Translations under genes and position numbers: made by a program
The notes under the pieces: model-generated
What the model saw: the letters and a program-made list of their open reading frames with translations, nothing else
Databases searched by the model: none
What the model was told of the DNA's origin: nothing
Part shown: piece by piece, positions 38,360 to 46,322 of the stretch
How the letters are laid out: each line of letters begins with the position of its first letter
How positions within the stretch are numbered: the first letter of the stretch is position 1
DNA from: Phenylobacterium sp.
Lineage (GTDB): Bacteria > Pseudomonadota > Alphaproteobacteria > Caulobacterales > Caulobacteraceae
Assembly: GCF_004297125.1 (NCBI RefSeq)
Contig: NZ_SCVD01000019.1
Span: 451,387 to 515,386, forward strand
Direction of reading: 5' to 3'
Length of the DNA stretch: 64,000 bases

Positions 38360-40938
38360 TCCGCGGCCCTTCGCTGGTGGCGGGCCAACGCGGCGCGGAC
38401 GTCCCGCAGCTTCGGCGGCTTGCTCAGCACCATGTCGATGTTGGGGATGCCCTCGACGCCCGACAGCATCCCCTGGCCCCAGCCGGTCAGCAGGATCACC
38501 GGCGTCTCGGGCGAGGTCGACTTGATCGCGGCGGCCACCTGGCGGCCGTTGATGTACGGCATCCCCAGGTCGGTGATCACCGCGTCGAACGGGAAGCCGT
38601 CCTGGCCGGCCACGAAGGCGTCGATCCCGGCCTGGCCGTCGTTGGCGGGGGTGATCAGGTGCCCGTCGTTGCCCAGGGCGTCGCTCAGCGCCTTCAGCAG
38701 CACCGGGTCGTCGTCCACCAGCAGCAGGCGCATGGGCGAGGGCGCCTCGAGCTCCGCACCCTTCGCGGCGCTGCGCGTCGCGGCCGGGAAGATCAGCGAG
38801 AACGTCGTGCCCTGGCCCGGCGCCGACTGCACGTCCACCTCCGCGCCGTGCCGCTGGGCCACGCCATAGACCATGGCCAGGCCCAGGCCGGTGCCCCGCT
38901 CGCCCTTGGTGGTGAAGAACGGCTCCATGCAACGCCGCCGGGCCTCCGCGTCCATGCCCACGCCGCTGTCGGCCACGTCGATCCGGACCCAGCCGGGCTC
39001 GTCGGTCGGGGCGGTCCGCAGGCTCAGCGTCCCGCCTTCCGGCATGGCGTCGATGGCGTTGAACACCAGGTTGGTCAGGGCCTCGCGGATCTCGCTCTCG
39101 GCGCCCAGCACCAGCGGCATGTCCTGGGCGAGGTCGGTCTCGACGGTCACCACGGCGCCGCGCTGCATCGACATGTCGGCCCACCGCGGGCGGGTCAGGT
39201 CCACGACCTGGCGGGCCAGCTCGTTGAGCTGCAGCGGCGCGCCGGGAAGCTGCGGTTCGCGCTGGCGGTAGAATTCCCGCATCCGGCCGATCGTGTGGCC
39301 CACGTCCTCGACCGCGCGGCGGATCACCTCGAGCTGGTTGCGGCCGGCGGGGCTCAGCCCCTTCTCGGTCTCCAGCATCGCCTCGGTGTAGAGCGCCACT
39401 GGCGACAGGGCGTTGTTGATGTCGTGGGCGATGCCGCTGGCCATCTGGCCCAGCGCCCGCAGCCGCTCCTGCTGCATCACCGACTGCTGGGTCTGCCGAA
39501 GGTCGTCGTAGGCCGCCTGCAGGGCGTCGTAGAGCTCCACCTGGTGGGCGGCCAGGGCGACATGTTCGCTGAGCTGGCGCAGGAACTCGCAGTCCGCGCT
39601 CGCGAAGGCGTCGGGCGCCAGGCGCGCGGCGATGAAGCAGCCGAAGACCTTGCTCTCCATCTGCAGCGGGGCGGCCGCCAGCGACCGCAGCCCCGCCAGG
39701 GCAAGCTGGGCCTGGAACGACGCCTCGATGGCGGAGATGTCGGGCTCGTACAGCACCGCGCCCTGGACGCACTCGGTGAAGTGGTTCGCATCCACGTCGA
39801 AGACCATCGGATCCGGAGCGGCCAGCGACAGGCCCAGCTCCCGGCTCTTCGCCCCCACGGCGGCGACCGTGAGGGTCCGGGCGGCGGCGTCGTAGGTGCA
39901 GAGGCAGGCGAAGTCGACGGGCAGCTGTTCCTCCACGCTGCGCACCGCAACCTGGTAGATGCTGTCCAGGTCCTGGCGGTCGCCGATCGCACGGGTGATC
40001 TGGTGCAACAGGCTGAGCCGCGCCACCTGCTCCAGCGCCTTGGCGTCCGCCCGGCGGCGCTCGGAGCTCTCGCGGTCCAGGTGCTCGTGGGCCGACAGCA
40101 GCTCGCTGGTGCGCTGGGCCACCTGCCGGTCCAGGTCGGCGTTCAGGGCGGCCAGGGCGGTCTCGGCGCCGATGCGGTCGCGCATGTCCTCCGAGGCCAT
40201 CTTCATGACCCACAGCAGCAGCACCAAGTAGGCCGCGATCTTCCCGACGTGGGCGATCATGGACTGGCTGTCTGAAGGCGCCTGGGAATAGAGCATCGCC
40301 AGATGGCCGAGGAAGAGGACGCCGCTTGCCGCCGCGATCGGCAAGGTCAGCCGATGGCGGTTGCGAAGCCGCCAGGCCCACATCCCCACGACCAGCCAGA
40401 GTAGAGGCGCCCCGAAGAGCGCCGGCCGCGTCATCCCCAGGAAACCGGGGGGCGAATACGGGGAGACCTGTTGGAACAGCAGGAAGAGCAATCCGGCCAG
40501 GGCCACGGTCGCCGCGGCGAAGCCCCCGATCCCGCCACGATCGCGCGAAAGCCGCCATAGGGCGCCGCCGACCGCGATGGGCAGCAGATAGGCCGAGGGA
40601 GACCAGGTCGCGGGGCGCAGCACGCTGCGCGCATTGGCCAGCGGTGTCAGCACGCCGCCCCAGTCGATGCTGACCAGCACGTGGGTCATGTCGAGCGCGA
40701 ACGTCAAGCCGAGTCCGACCGACAGCCACTTCACGAAGGCGCTCTTGGTGCGCGCGCCCATGTCCCAGAGCAGCAGCGCCAGCACGCCCGACAGCACCGC
40801 CACCCCGGCGTCCAGGATCGTGTGGAGCTCGGCATAGTTGGCGGTGGTCATCGCAAGCACCAGCGCGCCGGCCGCGGCAAGCAGCAGGACGACGGCGGCT
40901 GCGCGCGGCAGCCCGCTGGCCCTCGTCAACGCGGTCAT
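38356..40938 (-). CDS. Membrane hybrid histidine kinase (MASE3-like, GAF, HK, REC)
   Basis: An 860-residue sensor kinase. The N-terminal part (about 10-255) has seven to eight TM helices and resembles a MASE3-type sensor (NYAELHTILDAGVAVLSG and GLGLTFALDMTHVLVSIDW). It is followed by a coiled coil, a GAF domain (about 320-480), HisKA with IAHDINNALSPVALYTEAML, HATPase (NLVFNAIDAMPEGG) and a C-terminal receiver (LLLVDDDPVLL and AVITDLGMPYING). I used the ATG at 40938; a TTG 18 codons earlier is possible. It overlaps the downstream REC-kinase-REC gene by four bases. Confidence 0.92.
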   Translation of the reverse strand: MTALTRASGLPRAAAVVLLLAAAGALVLAMTTANYAELHTILDAGVAVLSGVLALLLWDMGARTKSAFVKWLSVGLGLTFALDMTHVLVSIDWGGVLTPLANARSVLRPATWSPSAYLLPIAVGGALWRLSRDRGGIGGFAAATVALAGLLFLLFQQVSPYSPPGFLGMTRPALFGAPLLWLVVGMWAWRLRNRHRLTLPIAAASGVLFLGHLAMLYSQAPSDSQSMIAHVGKIAAYLVLLLWVMKMASEDMRDRIGAETALAALNADLDRQVAQRTSELLSAHEHLDRESSERRRADAKALEQVARLSLLHQITRAIGDRQDLDSIYQVAVRSVEEQLPVDFACLCTYDAAARTLTVAAVGAKSRELGLSLAAPDPMVFDVDANHFTECVQGAVLYEPDISAIEASFQAQLALAGLRSLAAAPLQMESKVFGCFIAARLAPDAFASADCEFLRQLSEHVALAAHQVELYDALQAAYDDLRQTQQSVMQQERLRALGQMASGIAHDINNALSPVALYTEAMLETEKGLSPAGRNQLEVIRRAVEDVGHTIGRMREFYRQREPQLPGAPLQLNELARQVVDLTRPRWADMSMQRGAVVTVETDLAQDMPLVLGAESEIREALTNLVFNAIDAMPEGGTLSLRTAPTDEPGWVRIDVADSGVGMDAEARRRCMEPFFTTKGERGTGLGLAMVYGVAQRHGAEVDVQSAPGQGTTFSLIFPAATRSAAKGAELEAPSPMRLLLVDDDPVLLKALSDALGNDGHLITPANDGQAGIDAFVAGQDGFPFDAVITDLGMPYINGRQVAAAIKSTSPETPVILLTGWGQGMLSGVEGIPNIDMVLSKPPKLRDVRAALARHQRRAAE

Positions 40939-41077
40939 CAAAACGACCCTCGGCCCACACACGGTCAACGCGACCGCAACGCCTTGGTGCAATCAGACAG
41001 TGTGAGAACTCCTATCTCAAGCAATAAGCTGTGCAAGCGCGCAGAAGTTGCGGCCGGCAGACAATCGCCGCCCGGCG

Positions 41078-42283
41078 TCAGGCCGCGCGAAAGCGCAGCG
41101 GCATCGCCTTGGGCCCGGAGATGAAGTTCGACGGCAGCCATTCCACCGGGGCCGCCAGCTCGAAGTCCCGCATCCGGGTCAGCACCTCGCGCAGCATGGC
41201 GTCGATCTCGATCCTGGCGATGTGCTGGCCCAGGCAGCCGTGCGGACCCGTGCCGAAGGCGATGTGCGGGTTCTCCCGCCGGCCGAGGTCCAGCACGTCC
41301 GGCCGGTCGAACACCGTCGGATCGCGGTTGGCGGCGCCGAAGTACATGACCACCTTGTCGCCCGCCTTGATCGCCTGGCCGGCCAGTTCGGCGTCGCGCC
41401 GGGCGGTGCGGCGCATGTAGATCACCGGGCTGGTCCAGCGCAGCAGCTCTTCGCGTGCCGTCGGCAGCCGGCCGTCCAGGTCCGCCATCAGCCAGGCGTA
41501 CTGGTCGGGGTTCTCCATCAGGGCCAGCAGCCCGCCCGACAGCAGGTTGCGGGTCGTGTCGCCGCCAGCGTCCACCAGCAGCAGGAAGAACAGCAGGAAC
41601 TCCATGTCCTCCAGCTTGCGGCCGTCCACCTCGCAGGCCAGAAGCTTGGACGCCAGGTCGTCCCCCGGCCGCGCCCGCTTCTCGGCGATCACCTTCGAGC
41701 CGTACTCGAACATCTTCATCACCGCCTGGCCGCCGGCGCCGGGCGGCAGCGTCTCGGGCGCGGTGTGGATGATCTCGGTCAGCTTGTAGAGCTCCCGCCC
41801 GTCCTCCAGCGGCAGGCCCATTAGCTCCGCGATCACGAACGACGGCATCTCCCCGGCCACCTCGTTCACGAAGTCGCACTCGCCCTTCCGGATCACTGCG
41901 TCGACGATCTGCTTCGCCAGCTCCTGGATGCGCTCGCCGCGCAGCCGCGCCGCGGGCTCGGTGAACTCCGAGCGGATGAGCTTGCGGAACCCGGTGTGCT
42001 CCGGCGGGTCCATCATCAGCATCATCTTGTAGGGCCCGAACGAGCCGGCCTCGGCCAGCGGGTCGGCGATCATGATGGTGGGCTCGGAGGAATAGGTCTG
42101 GAAATCGCGGTCGACGCTCCAGACGTCGGCGTGCCGGGTCACGGTCCAGAAGCCCCGCCTTCCCGAACCGGGGCCGTCCGGCTCGTCATGCCAGCGCACC
42201 GGGGCGTTCTCGCGCAGCCAGTCGTACTGCCCGTGTGGCTGTCCGCCCGCGAAGCTGGCCGGCGACAGCAGGTCGATCTTCAT
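41078..42283 (-). CDS. Cytochrome P450
   Basis: A 401-residue soluble bacterial P450. The heme signature FGTGPHGCLGQ has axial Cys350, the I-helix oxygen-activation motif is AGGDTT (239-244), and the ExxR pair is E279-R282. The general type resembles P450s acting on terpenoids, steroids or fatty acids, but substrate cannot be assigned. No ferredoxin or ferredoxin reductase gene is adjacent. ATG at 42283 is preceded by GGAGG; an upstream start would add 19 residues without P450 similarity. Confidence 0.95.
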   Translation of the reverse strand: MKIDLLSPASFAGGQPHGQYDWLRENAPVRWHDEPDGPGSGRRGFWTVTRHADVWSVDRDFQTYSSEPTIMIADPLAEAGSFGPYKMMLMMDPPEHTGFRKLIRSEFTEPAARLRGERIQELAKQIVDAVIRKGECDFVNEVAGEMPSFVIAELMGLPLEDGRELYKLTEIIHTAPETLPPGAGGQAVMKMFEYGSKVIAEKRARPGDDLASKLLACEVDGRKLEDMEFLLFFLLLVDAGGDTTRNLLSGGLLALMENPDQYAWLMADLDGRLPTAREELLRWTSPVIYMRRTARRDAELAGQAIKAGDKVVMYFGAANRDPTVFDRPDVLDLGRRENPHIAFGTGPHGCLGQHIARIEIDAMLREVLTRMRDFELAAPVEWLPSNFISGPKAMPLRFRAA

Positions 42284-42346
42284 GGGCCCGCGTCCTCCCT
42301 GTTTTCCAGAGAGGACGCGCCTTTCCCGCAGGTCAGGCAAGCCGGA

Positions 42347-43015
42347 TCAGAAGGCGATGTTCCAGCTGTCGGACCCGGAGTAGGAGCTCTCCTTGGCGTA
42401 GCAGATGAGGCCCGGCCGCTCGGCGTGGGCGCCCGGCTTGTCCAACTCCCACTTCAGTTGTTTGCAGGGCCAACCGTTGACCGGCTCTTCGCTCATCACG
42501 GTGATCAGGCCCTTCGACTGCGCCCCCTTCCAGCTGAGGGTCTCGCCCAGGGCCATCCCGCCCAGCTTCTTCTCCCAGGCCTTGTAGGACCCATCCAGGC
42601 GGACCATCTGCTGCGCCCAGGCGTCATAGCTGTAGCCGCCTTCGCAATCGCTGCAGCGGACCTTGCTGAACTCCACGAAGGCCTTCTTCCCGGCCTCGAG
42701 CTCGGGGGAGAAGTCGAGGTCGGAGGGGTATCTCACCGTCCGGGCGCCGGCGTTGGTCGGCCAGGGCGCCGGGCCGGAAGTGGCAGCCGCCTGGTCGGTC
42801 TGGGCGTCTTGCGTGGGCTGGGCGGCCTCCTCCTGCGCCTCGCCGCCAGCCGCTGCGGCCGGCGTCGGCGGGGTGGCGGCGTTCTGGATTGCGGCGGCGG
42901 CGGCCTGACGGGCCAGGTTCTTCAGGAACCCGCTCTGGGCCGCCGCGGGCCCCGCCAGCGCCAGGCAAAGGCCGGCGGCCAGCAGGATGGTGCGCGGGGA
43001 AACTGACGTCGACAT
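42347..43015 (-). CDS. Secreted protein of unknown function
   Basis: A 222-residue exported protein with a signal peptide ending GPAAAQ near residue 27. An Ala/Pro/Gln-rich low-complexity region (about 35-85) precedes a compact C-terminal domain with Cys residues in VRCSDCEGGYSYDAW, GWPCKQLKW and LICYAKE that could form disulfides. No family was recognised. ATG at 43015 has GGAG upstream. It is separated from the P450 by 63 bases and could share its transcript. Confidence 0.75.
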   Translation of the reverse strand: MSTSVSPRTILLAAGLCLALAGPAAAQSGFLKNLARQAAAAAIQNAATPPTPAAAAGGEAQEEAAQPTQDAQTDQAAATSGPAPWPTNAGARTVRYPSDLDFSPELEAGKKAFVEFSKVRCSDCEGGYSYDAWAQQMVRLDGSYKAWEKKLGGMALGETLSWKGAQSKGLITVMSEEPVNGWPCKQLKWELDKPGAHAERPGLICYAKESSYSGSDSWNIAF

Positions 43016-43219
43016 GCAAACTCCAATGAGGCGGGCGGACCGGGCGCTGAAGCCAGGCCGCGGCGGGCGGCCGTGTCTCACGCGCTCCGCGCGGCCGCGC
43101 CAGCCTGTTGCGTCGAATGCGGGCGTGGCGTCGACGGGCGGGGCCGAGACCTTCGCCGAACGTAGGTTCCCTGACCCTCGCTCGCTGTCCTAAGGTGCGC
43201 GGGGTTGGGGAGCTTGCGC

Positions 43220-43792
43220 ATGAACGGCATCGTCTGGATCGTCATCGCGGTGGCGGTCGTCGGCCTCTACGTCTGGTACGCCGCCATCGTGAAGCGGAAG
43301 AACCGCGTGGCCGAGGCGCTGTCCGGGATCGACGTCCAGCTCTCCCAGCGCCACGAGCTGATCCCGAACATCCTGGCCATCGCCAAGCGTTACCTGGCGC
43401 ATGAGCAGACGCTGCTGGCCGACATCGCCCGCCTGCGCACCACGGGCCAGGAGCGGCTGGGCAGCGCGGATCCCAAGGCCATCGCCGAGAAATTCACCGC
43501 CGAGAACCAGCTCACCGCCGGCCTCGGCCGCCTGTTCGCCGTCGCCGAGGGCTATCCCGAGCTCAAGAGCGACGCCCTGATGGTCAGGGCCCAGGCGACC
43601 TACCAGGAAGTGGAGACCAACGTCGCCGCCGCCCGGCGCTTCTACAACGCCTCGGTCACGGCGCTGCGGAACGCCTGCCAGATCTTCCCCGGCCAGCTGG
43701 TCGCCGCCCTGGCCGGCGTGGGCCACCTCCCGCCCTTCTTCGAGGCGCCCGCCGAGCACCGCGGCCCGGTGAACGCCGCCGATCACCTGTGA
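43220..43792 (+). CDS. LemA family protein
   Basis: A 190-residue membrane-anchored helical protein. A single N-terminal TM (about 3-21) is followed by NRVAEALSGIDVQLSQRHEL and IPNILAIAKRYLAHEQ, then ALMVRAQATYQEVETNVAAARRFYN region signatures, characteristic of LemA. The ATG at 43220 has GGGGAG seven bases upstream. Its stop overlaps the start of the DUF3137 gene (GTGA). LemA proteins are linked to envelope stress and unknown signalling, and pairing with DUF3137 is recurrent. Confidence 0.93.
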   Translation: MNGIVWIVIAVAVVGLYVWYAAIVKRKNRVAEALSGIDVQLSQRHELIPNILAIAKRYLAHEQTLLADIARLRTTGQERLGSADPKAIAEKFTAENQLTAGLGRLFAVAEGYPELKSDALMVRAQATYQEVETNVAAARRFYNASVTALRNACQIFPGQLVAALAGVGHLPPFFEAPAEHRGPVNAADHL

Positions 43793-44973
43793 GCGAACGC
43801 CCCGCCCGCCCGGGCGCGGCGACCGCGCTGTTCGGGGCCCTGGCCCTGGGCGCGGTGGTTGCGGTCGCCATCGCCTGGTCGTCGATCCACAAGACTCCCG
43901 GCCTGGAGGGTTGGCTGACCGGCATCTTCGCCGGCCTGTTCCTGGGCCTGATGGTGGCCGGGGCGGGGGCCTGGGCGGTGATGCTGTTGGCGCCGCGCCC
44001 CGCCCGTCGGGCCGCCGAGCAGGAGCCCGCGACCTACCAGCCCGACGATGAGCTCGGCCGGGTGCTGGCCGAGCTGGAGGTGGCCCGGCTCGACACGCAG
44101 CGCCGCATCAACGCCGGGGCGGTCTGGCGCATCCCACTCTGTATCCTGGGCGCCGTGCTGCTCTGGCTCGCGACCCAGTTCGGCGACGATCCCGCCGATG
44201 TCGGCGACCTCCTGATGTTCATGGGCGCGGGCGCTTTCGGCGGCTACTTCTGGGCCGCCTCGGCGCTCAGCCAGGCCTACCGCAGGCTCTACAAGGAGCG
44301 CGTGCTGCCGCGGCTGGCCGCCGGCTTCGGCGCGCTGGCCTGGCGGCCGGCCCAGCCGCCGCTGGAGGAGTTCCGGCGCCACCGCCTGTTCCCCGACTGG
44401 GACGCCTGCGAGGCCGAGGACGAGATCTTCGGCGACTACCGCGGCATGCCGCTGTCCATCATCGAGCTGAAGCTGACCAAGGGCTCCGGCAAGAACGAGC
44501 GCACGGTCTTCCATGGCCTCGCCGCCGCGGTCTCCCTGCCGCGCGGCCTGCGTGGCACGACGGTGGTCGTCCCCGACCGGGGCATGTTCGGCAACCTCGC
44601 CGAACGCCTTCGTGGCGGTCCTTGCCAGCCGGTGCGCCTGGAGGATCCGGCCTTCGAGAAGGCCTACGAGGTCTATGGCTCCGACCAGGTCTCGGCCCGC
44701 GCCCTGCTGACGCCCGCCTTCATGGAGCGGTTCCTGGCCTTCGCGGGCGCGGGCCATTTCGGCGCGCCCGCCGCCCTGGTCCAGGACAACCGCCTGCTGA
44801 TGGCGTTGGGGAACATGGGCGGCAGCGACCTTTTCGAGCCGCCCAGCTACCGCAAGCCCGCCGCTGGCCGTGAGGCCCTGACCCGACTCCACGAGGACAT
44901 CGCCTCGGTGCTCAAGGCCGCCGACGCCGTCATCGACCTGGACCAGGCCGCTCGCCTCCAGCCTCGCGCCTAG
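43789..44973 (+). CDS. DUF3137 family membrane protein
   Basis: A 394-residue protein with four TM segments in the N-terminal half (about 15-35, 43-65, 108-128 and 137-155), then a soluble DUF3137-like domain containing DEIFGDYRGMPLSIIELKL, TVFHGLAAAVSLPR and the C-terminal QDNRLLMALGNMGGSDLFEP. The GTG start overlaps the lemA stop, showing translational coupling. Such pairs often act as an envelope-associated unit of unknown role. Confidence 0.88.
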   Translation: MSERPARPGAATALFGALALGAVVAVAIAWSSIHKTPGLEGWLTGIFAGLFLGLMVAGAGAWAVMLLAPRPARRAAEQEPATYQPDDELGRVLAELEVARLDTQRRINAGAVWRIPLCILGAVLLWLATQFGDDPADVGDLLMFMGAGAFGGYFWAASALSQAYRRLYKERVLPRLAAGFGALAWRPAQPPLEEFRRHRLFPDWDACEAEDEIFGDYRGMPLSIIELKLTKGSGKNERTVFHGLAAAVSLPRGLRGTTVVVPDRGMFGNLAERLRGGPCQPVRLEDPAFEKAYEVYGSDQVSARALLTPAFMERFLAFAGAGHFGAPAALVQDNRLLMALGNMGGSDLFEPPSYRKPAAGREALTRLHEDIASVLKAADAVIDLDQAARLQPRA

Positions 44974-44998
44974 CCTGCGTCACGCTGTCATCGACCTA

Positions 44999-45010
44999 CC
45001 CAAAATGGGG
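44999..45010. promoter_or_regulatory. Imperfect palindrome related to the 45065 site
   Basis: CCCAAAATGGGG resembles the downstream CCCAAATTTGGG core, with centres about 69 bases apart. Both lie in the 135-base gap ahead of the pseudo-receiver gene. A shared regulator binding two sites is plausible but not shown. Confidence 0.3.
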
Positions 45011-45064
45011 TTATGGCCCTCGGCTTTACTGAAAATTTTGATCTGCGGGCCATTGCAGAGGGGC

Positions 45065-45082
45065 ATTCCCAAATTTGGGAAT
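45065..45082. promoter_or_regulatory. Perfect 18-bp palindrome (candidate operator)
   Basis: ATTCCCAAATTTGGGAAT is fully self-complementary, with the centre 36 bases before the start codon of the pseudo-receiver gene. In a GC-rich genome this AT-centred palindrome is unlikely by chance, so it is a good candidate operator. The protein that binds it is unknown. Confidence 0.45.
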
Positions 45083-45108
45083 CCTGAGAAGAGCCCGCGC
45101 CCTCGGAC

Positions 45109-45726
45109 ATGAGCTTCGTCGATCCCAGCCTCGCGAACCTCGGATCGCGTATCGACCTGCGCAAGGCGACGATCCTGCTGGTCGAGCCCAACAACCAGGC
45201 GATGGACGTTCTGGCGTCGATCTTCCTGGGCTTCGGCGCCACCCACTGCCTCAAGGCCACGTCGTTCGAGGAGGCCCAGCAGGCCGTCCACGGCGCGCCG
45301 GTCGACCTCATCGCCTGCGAGGCCACGCTCCAGCCGGACCAGCCGGACGGCTATGAGTTCGTGAGCTGGCTCCGCCGCTCCGGCCTGGAGCCCAACGCCT
45401 TCGCACCGGTCCTGCTGCTGTCGTCGCACACGAGCAGCCGCAACGTCTCGCGGGCCCGGGACTGCGGCGCCCACTTCATGGTCACCAAGCCGCTGGCGCC
45501 CGCCGTGCTCCTGCAGCGCATCGTGTGGATCGCCCAGCACAACCGCACCTTCGTGAGCTGCGACGTCTATACCGGCCCCGATCGCCGCTTCCAGAACCTG
45601 GGCCCGCCCGACGGGGTCGGCCGCCGCCACAACGACCTCCCGGCGGAGGTCGGCGCGGTCGCGGGCGCCAACATGGACCAGGACGAGATCGACAGCCTCC
45701 TCACGCCGAAAAAGGTCGTCCGATGA
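45109..45726 (+). CDS. Degenerate receiver-domain protein with FliM-like C-terminal peptide
   Basis: A 205-residue protein with a receiver fold in residues about 18-145 (ATILLVEPNNQAMDVLASI). The DD acidic pair is EP, and the phospho-acceptor Asp is replaced by Glu (LIACEATLQ), while the switch Ser and the Lys (VTKPL) remain. It is therefore likely a constitutively active-like or non-phosphorylatable receiver. A linker (TGPDRRFQNLGPPDG) follows. The C-terminus (residues 191-198, QDEIDSLL) matches the CheY-binding peptide of FliM (consensus QxEIDALL). It overlaps the next gene by four bases and may dock or titrate a CheY-type protein; function is inferred. Confidence 0.85.
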   Translation: MSFVDPSLANLGSRIDLRKATILLVEPNNQAMDVLASIFLGFGATHCLKATSFEEAQQAVHGAPVDLIACEATLQPDQPDGYEFVSWLRRSGLEPNAFAPVLLLSSHTSSRNVSRARDCGAHFMVTKPLAPAVLLQRIVWIAQHNRTFVSCDVYTGPDRRFQNLGPPDGVGRRHNDLPAEVGAVAGANMDQDEIDSLLTPKKVVR

Positions 45727-46202
45727 GTTCGGTCAGCTACATCCGCCGCCCGAACCGGCTGGGCAAGCTCATCTCCACGCCCGGCGGCCGCAAGCTGGGC
45801 GAGGCCGTCGCCACGGCCGAGGCGAACATCGAGTCCCTGCGCCCGGGCCTGCTGGCCGAGGTGGACCAGGCGCTGGAGGGCCTGCGCGAGGCCGCCGGCC
45901 GCAACGACGTCGCCTCGCACGCCGAGGTCTACAAGCGCGCCACCGCGGTCGTCAGCTTCGCCGGCCTCTGTGGCCTCACCCGCGTCGGGGAGGTGGCCTA
46001 CAATCTCTGCGAATTGTCGGACCGCTACATCGACGCCGGCGTCTGGAACGAGGCCGCGATCGCCGCCCACATCCAGACCATGAGCGTGCTGCGCATGGCC
46101 AACCTGCCCGACGACTCGCCGGAGGCCGAGGCGGTGCTGGACGGCCTGAAGACCCTGGTCCGGCGCGCGGAGGAACGGGCCGCCGCCGCCGAGTCCTCCT
46201 GA
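45723..46202 (+). CDS. Small helical protein, possibly Hpt-like
   Basis: A 159-residue, mostly helical protein translated from an ATG that overlaps the pseudo-receiver stop (ATGA). The region around 60-115 (AVVSFAGLCGLTRVGEVAYN) has the hydrophobic spacing of an Hpt-type four-helix bundle. The phosphorylatable His expected in HxLKG is not present; the matching segment reads YKRATAVVS. It could be a non-catalytic Hpt-like partner of the preceding protein, or an unrelated helical bundle. An N-terminal basic segment (SYIRRPNRLGKLI) precedes it. Confidence 0.65.
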   Translation: MSSVSYIRRPNRLGKLISTPGGRKLGEAVATAEANIESLRPGLLAEVDQALEGLREAAGRNDVASHAEVYKRATAVVSFAGLCGLTRVGEVAYNLCELSDRYIDAGVWNEAAIAAHIQTMSVLRMANLPDDSPEAEAVLDGLKTLVRRAEERAAAAESS

Positions 46203-46210
46203 AACGACAA

Positions 46211-46236
46211 CGGCCCCGATCCGAAGACCGGGGCCG
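46211..46236. terminator. Bidirectional GC-rich hairpin
   Basis: CGGCCCCG and CGGGGCCG form a perfect 8-bp stem with a ten-base loop, between the converging helical-protein and oxidoreductase genes. There is no long T-tract on either side, only a weak one on the minus strand (TTGTCGTTTC). It may terminate one or both transcripts. Confidence 0.45.
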
Positions 46237-46322
46237 CTGCAGCGCATCGGAAAAATACGCAATCCGAACGCGCCGAAGGGCCTATGTAGGCGCTCGCTTC
46301 AAACAACAAGCGTGGCCGTTCG

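Noticed and set aside
36773..40960. One continuous 1395-codon frame across both hybrid kinase genes
   Set aside because: The frame encodes the soluble kinase only in its last 528 codons; the rest is out of frame with the membrane kinase, which is fully supported in another frame.
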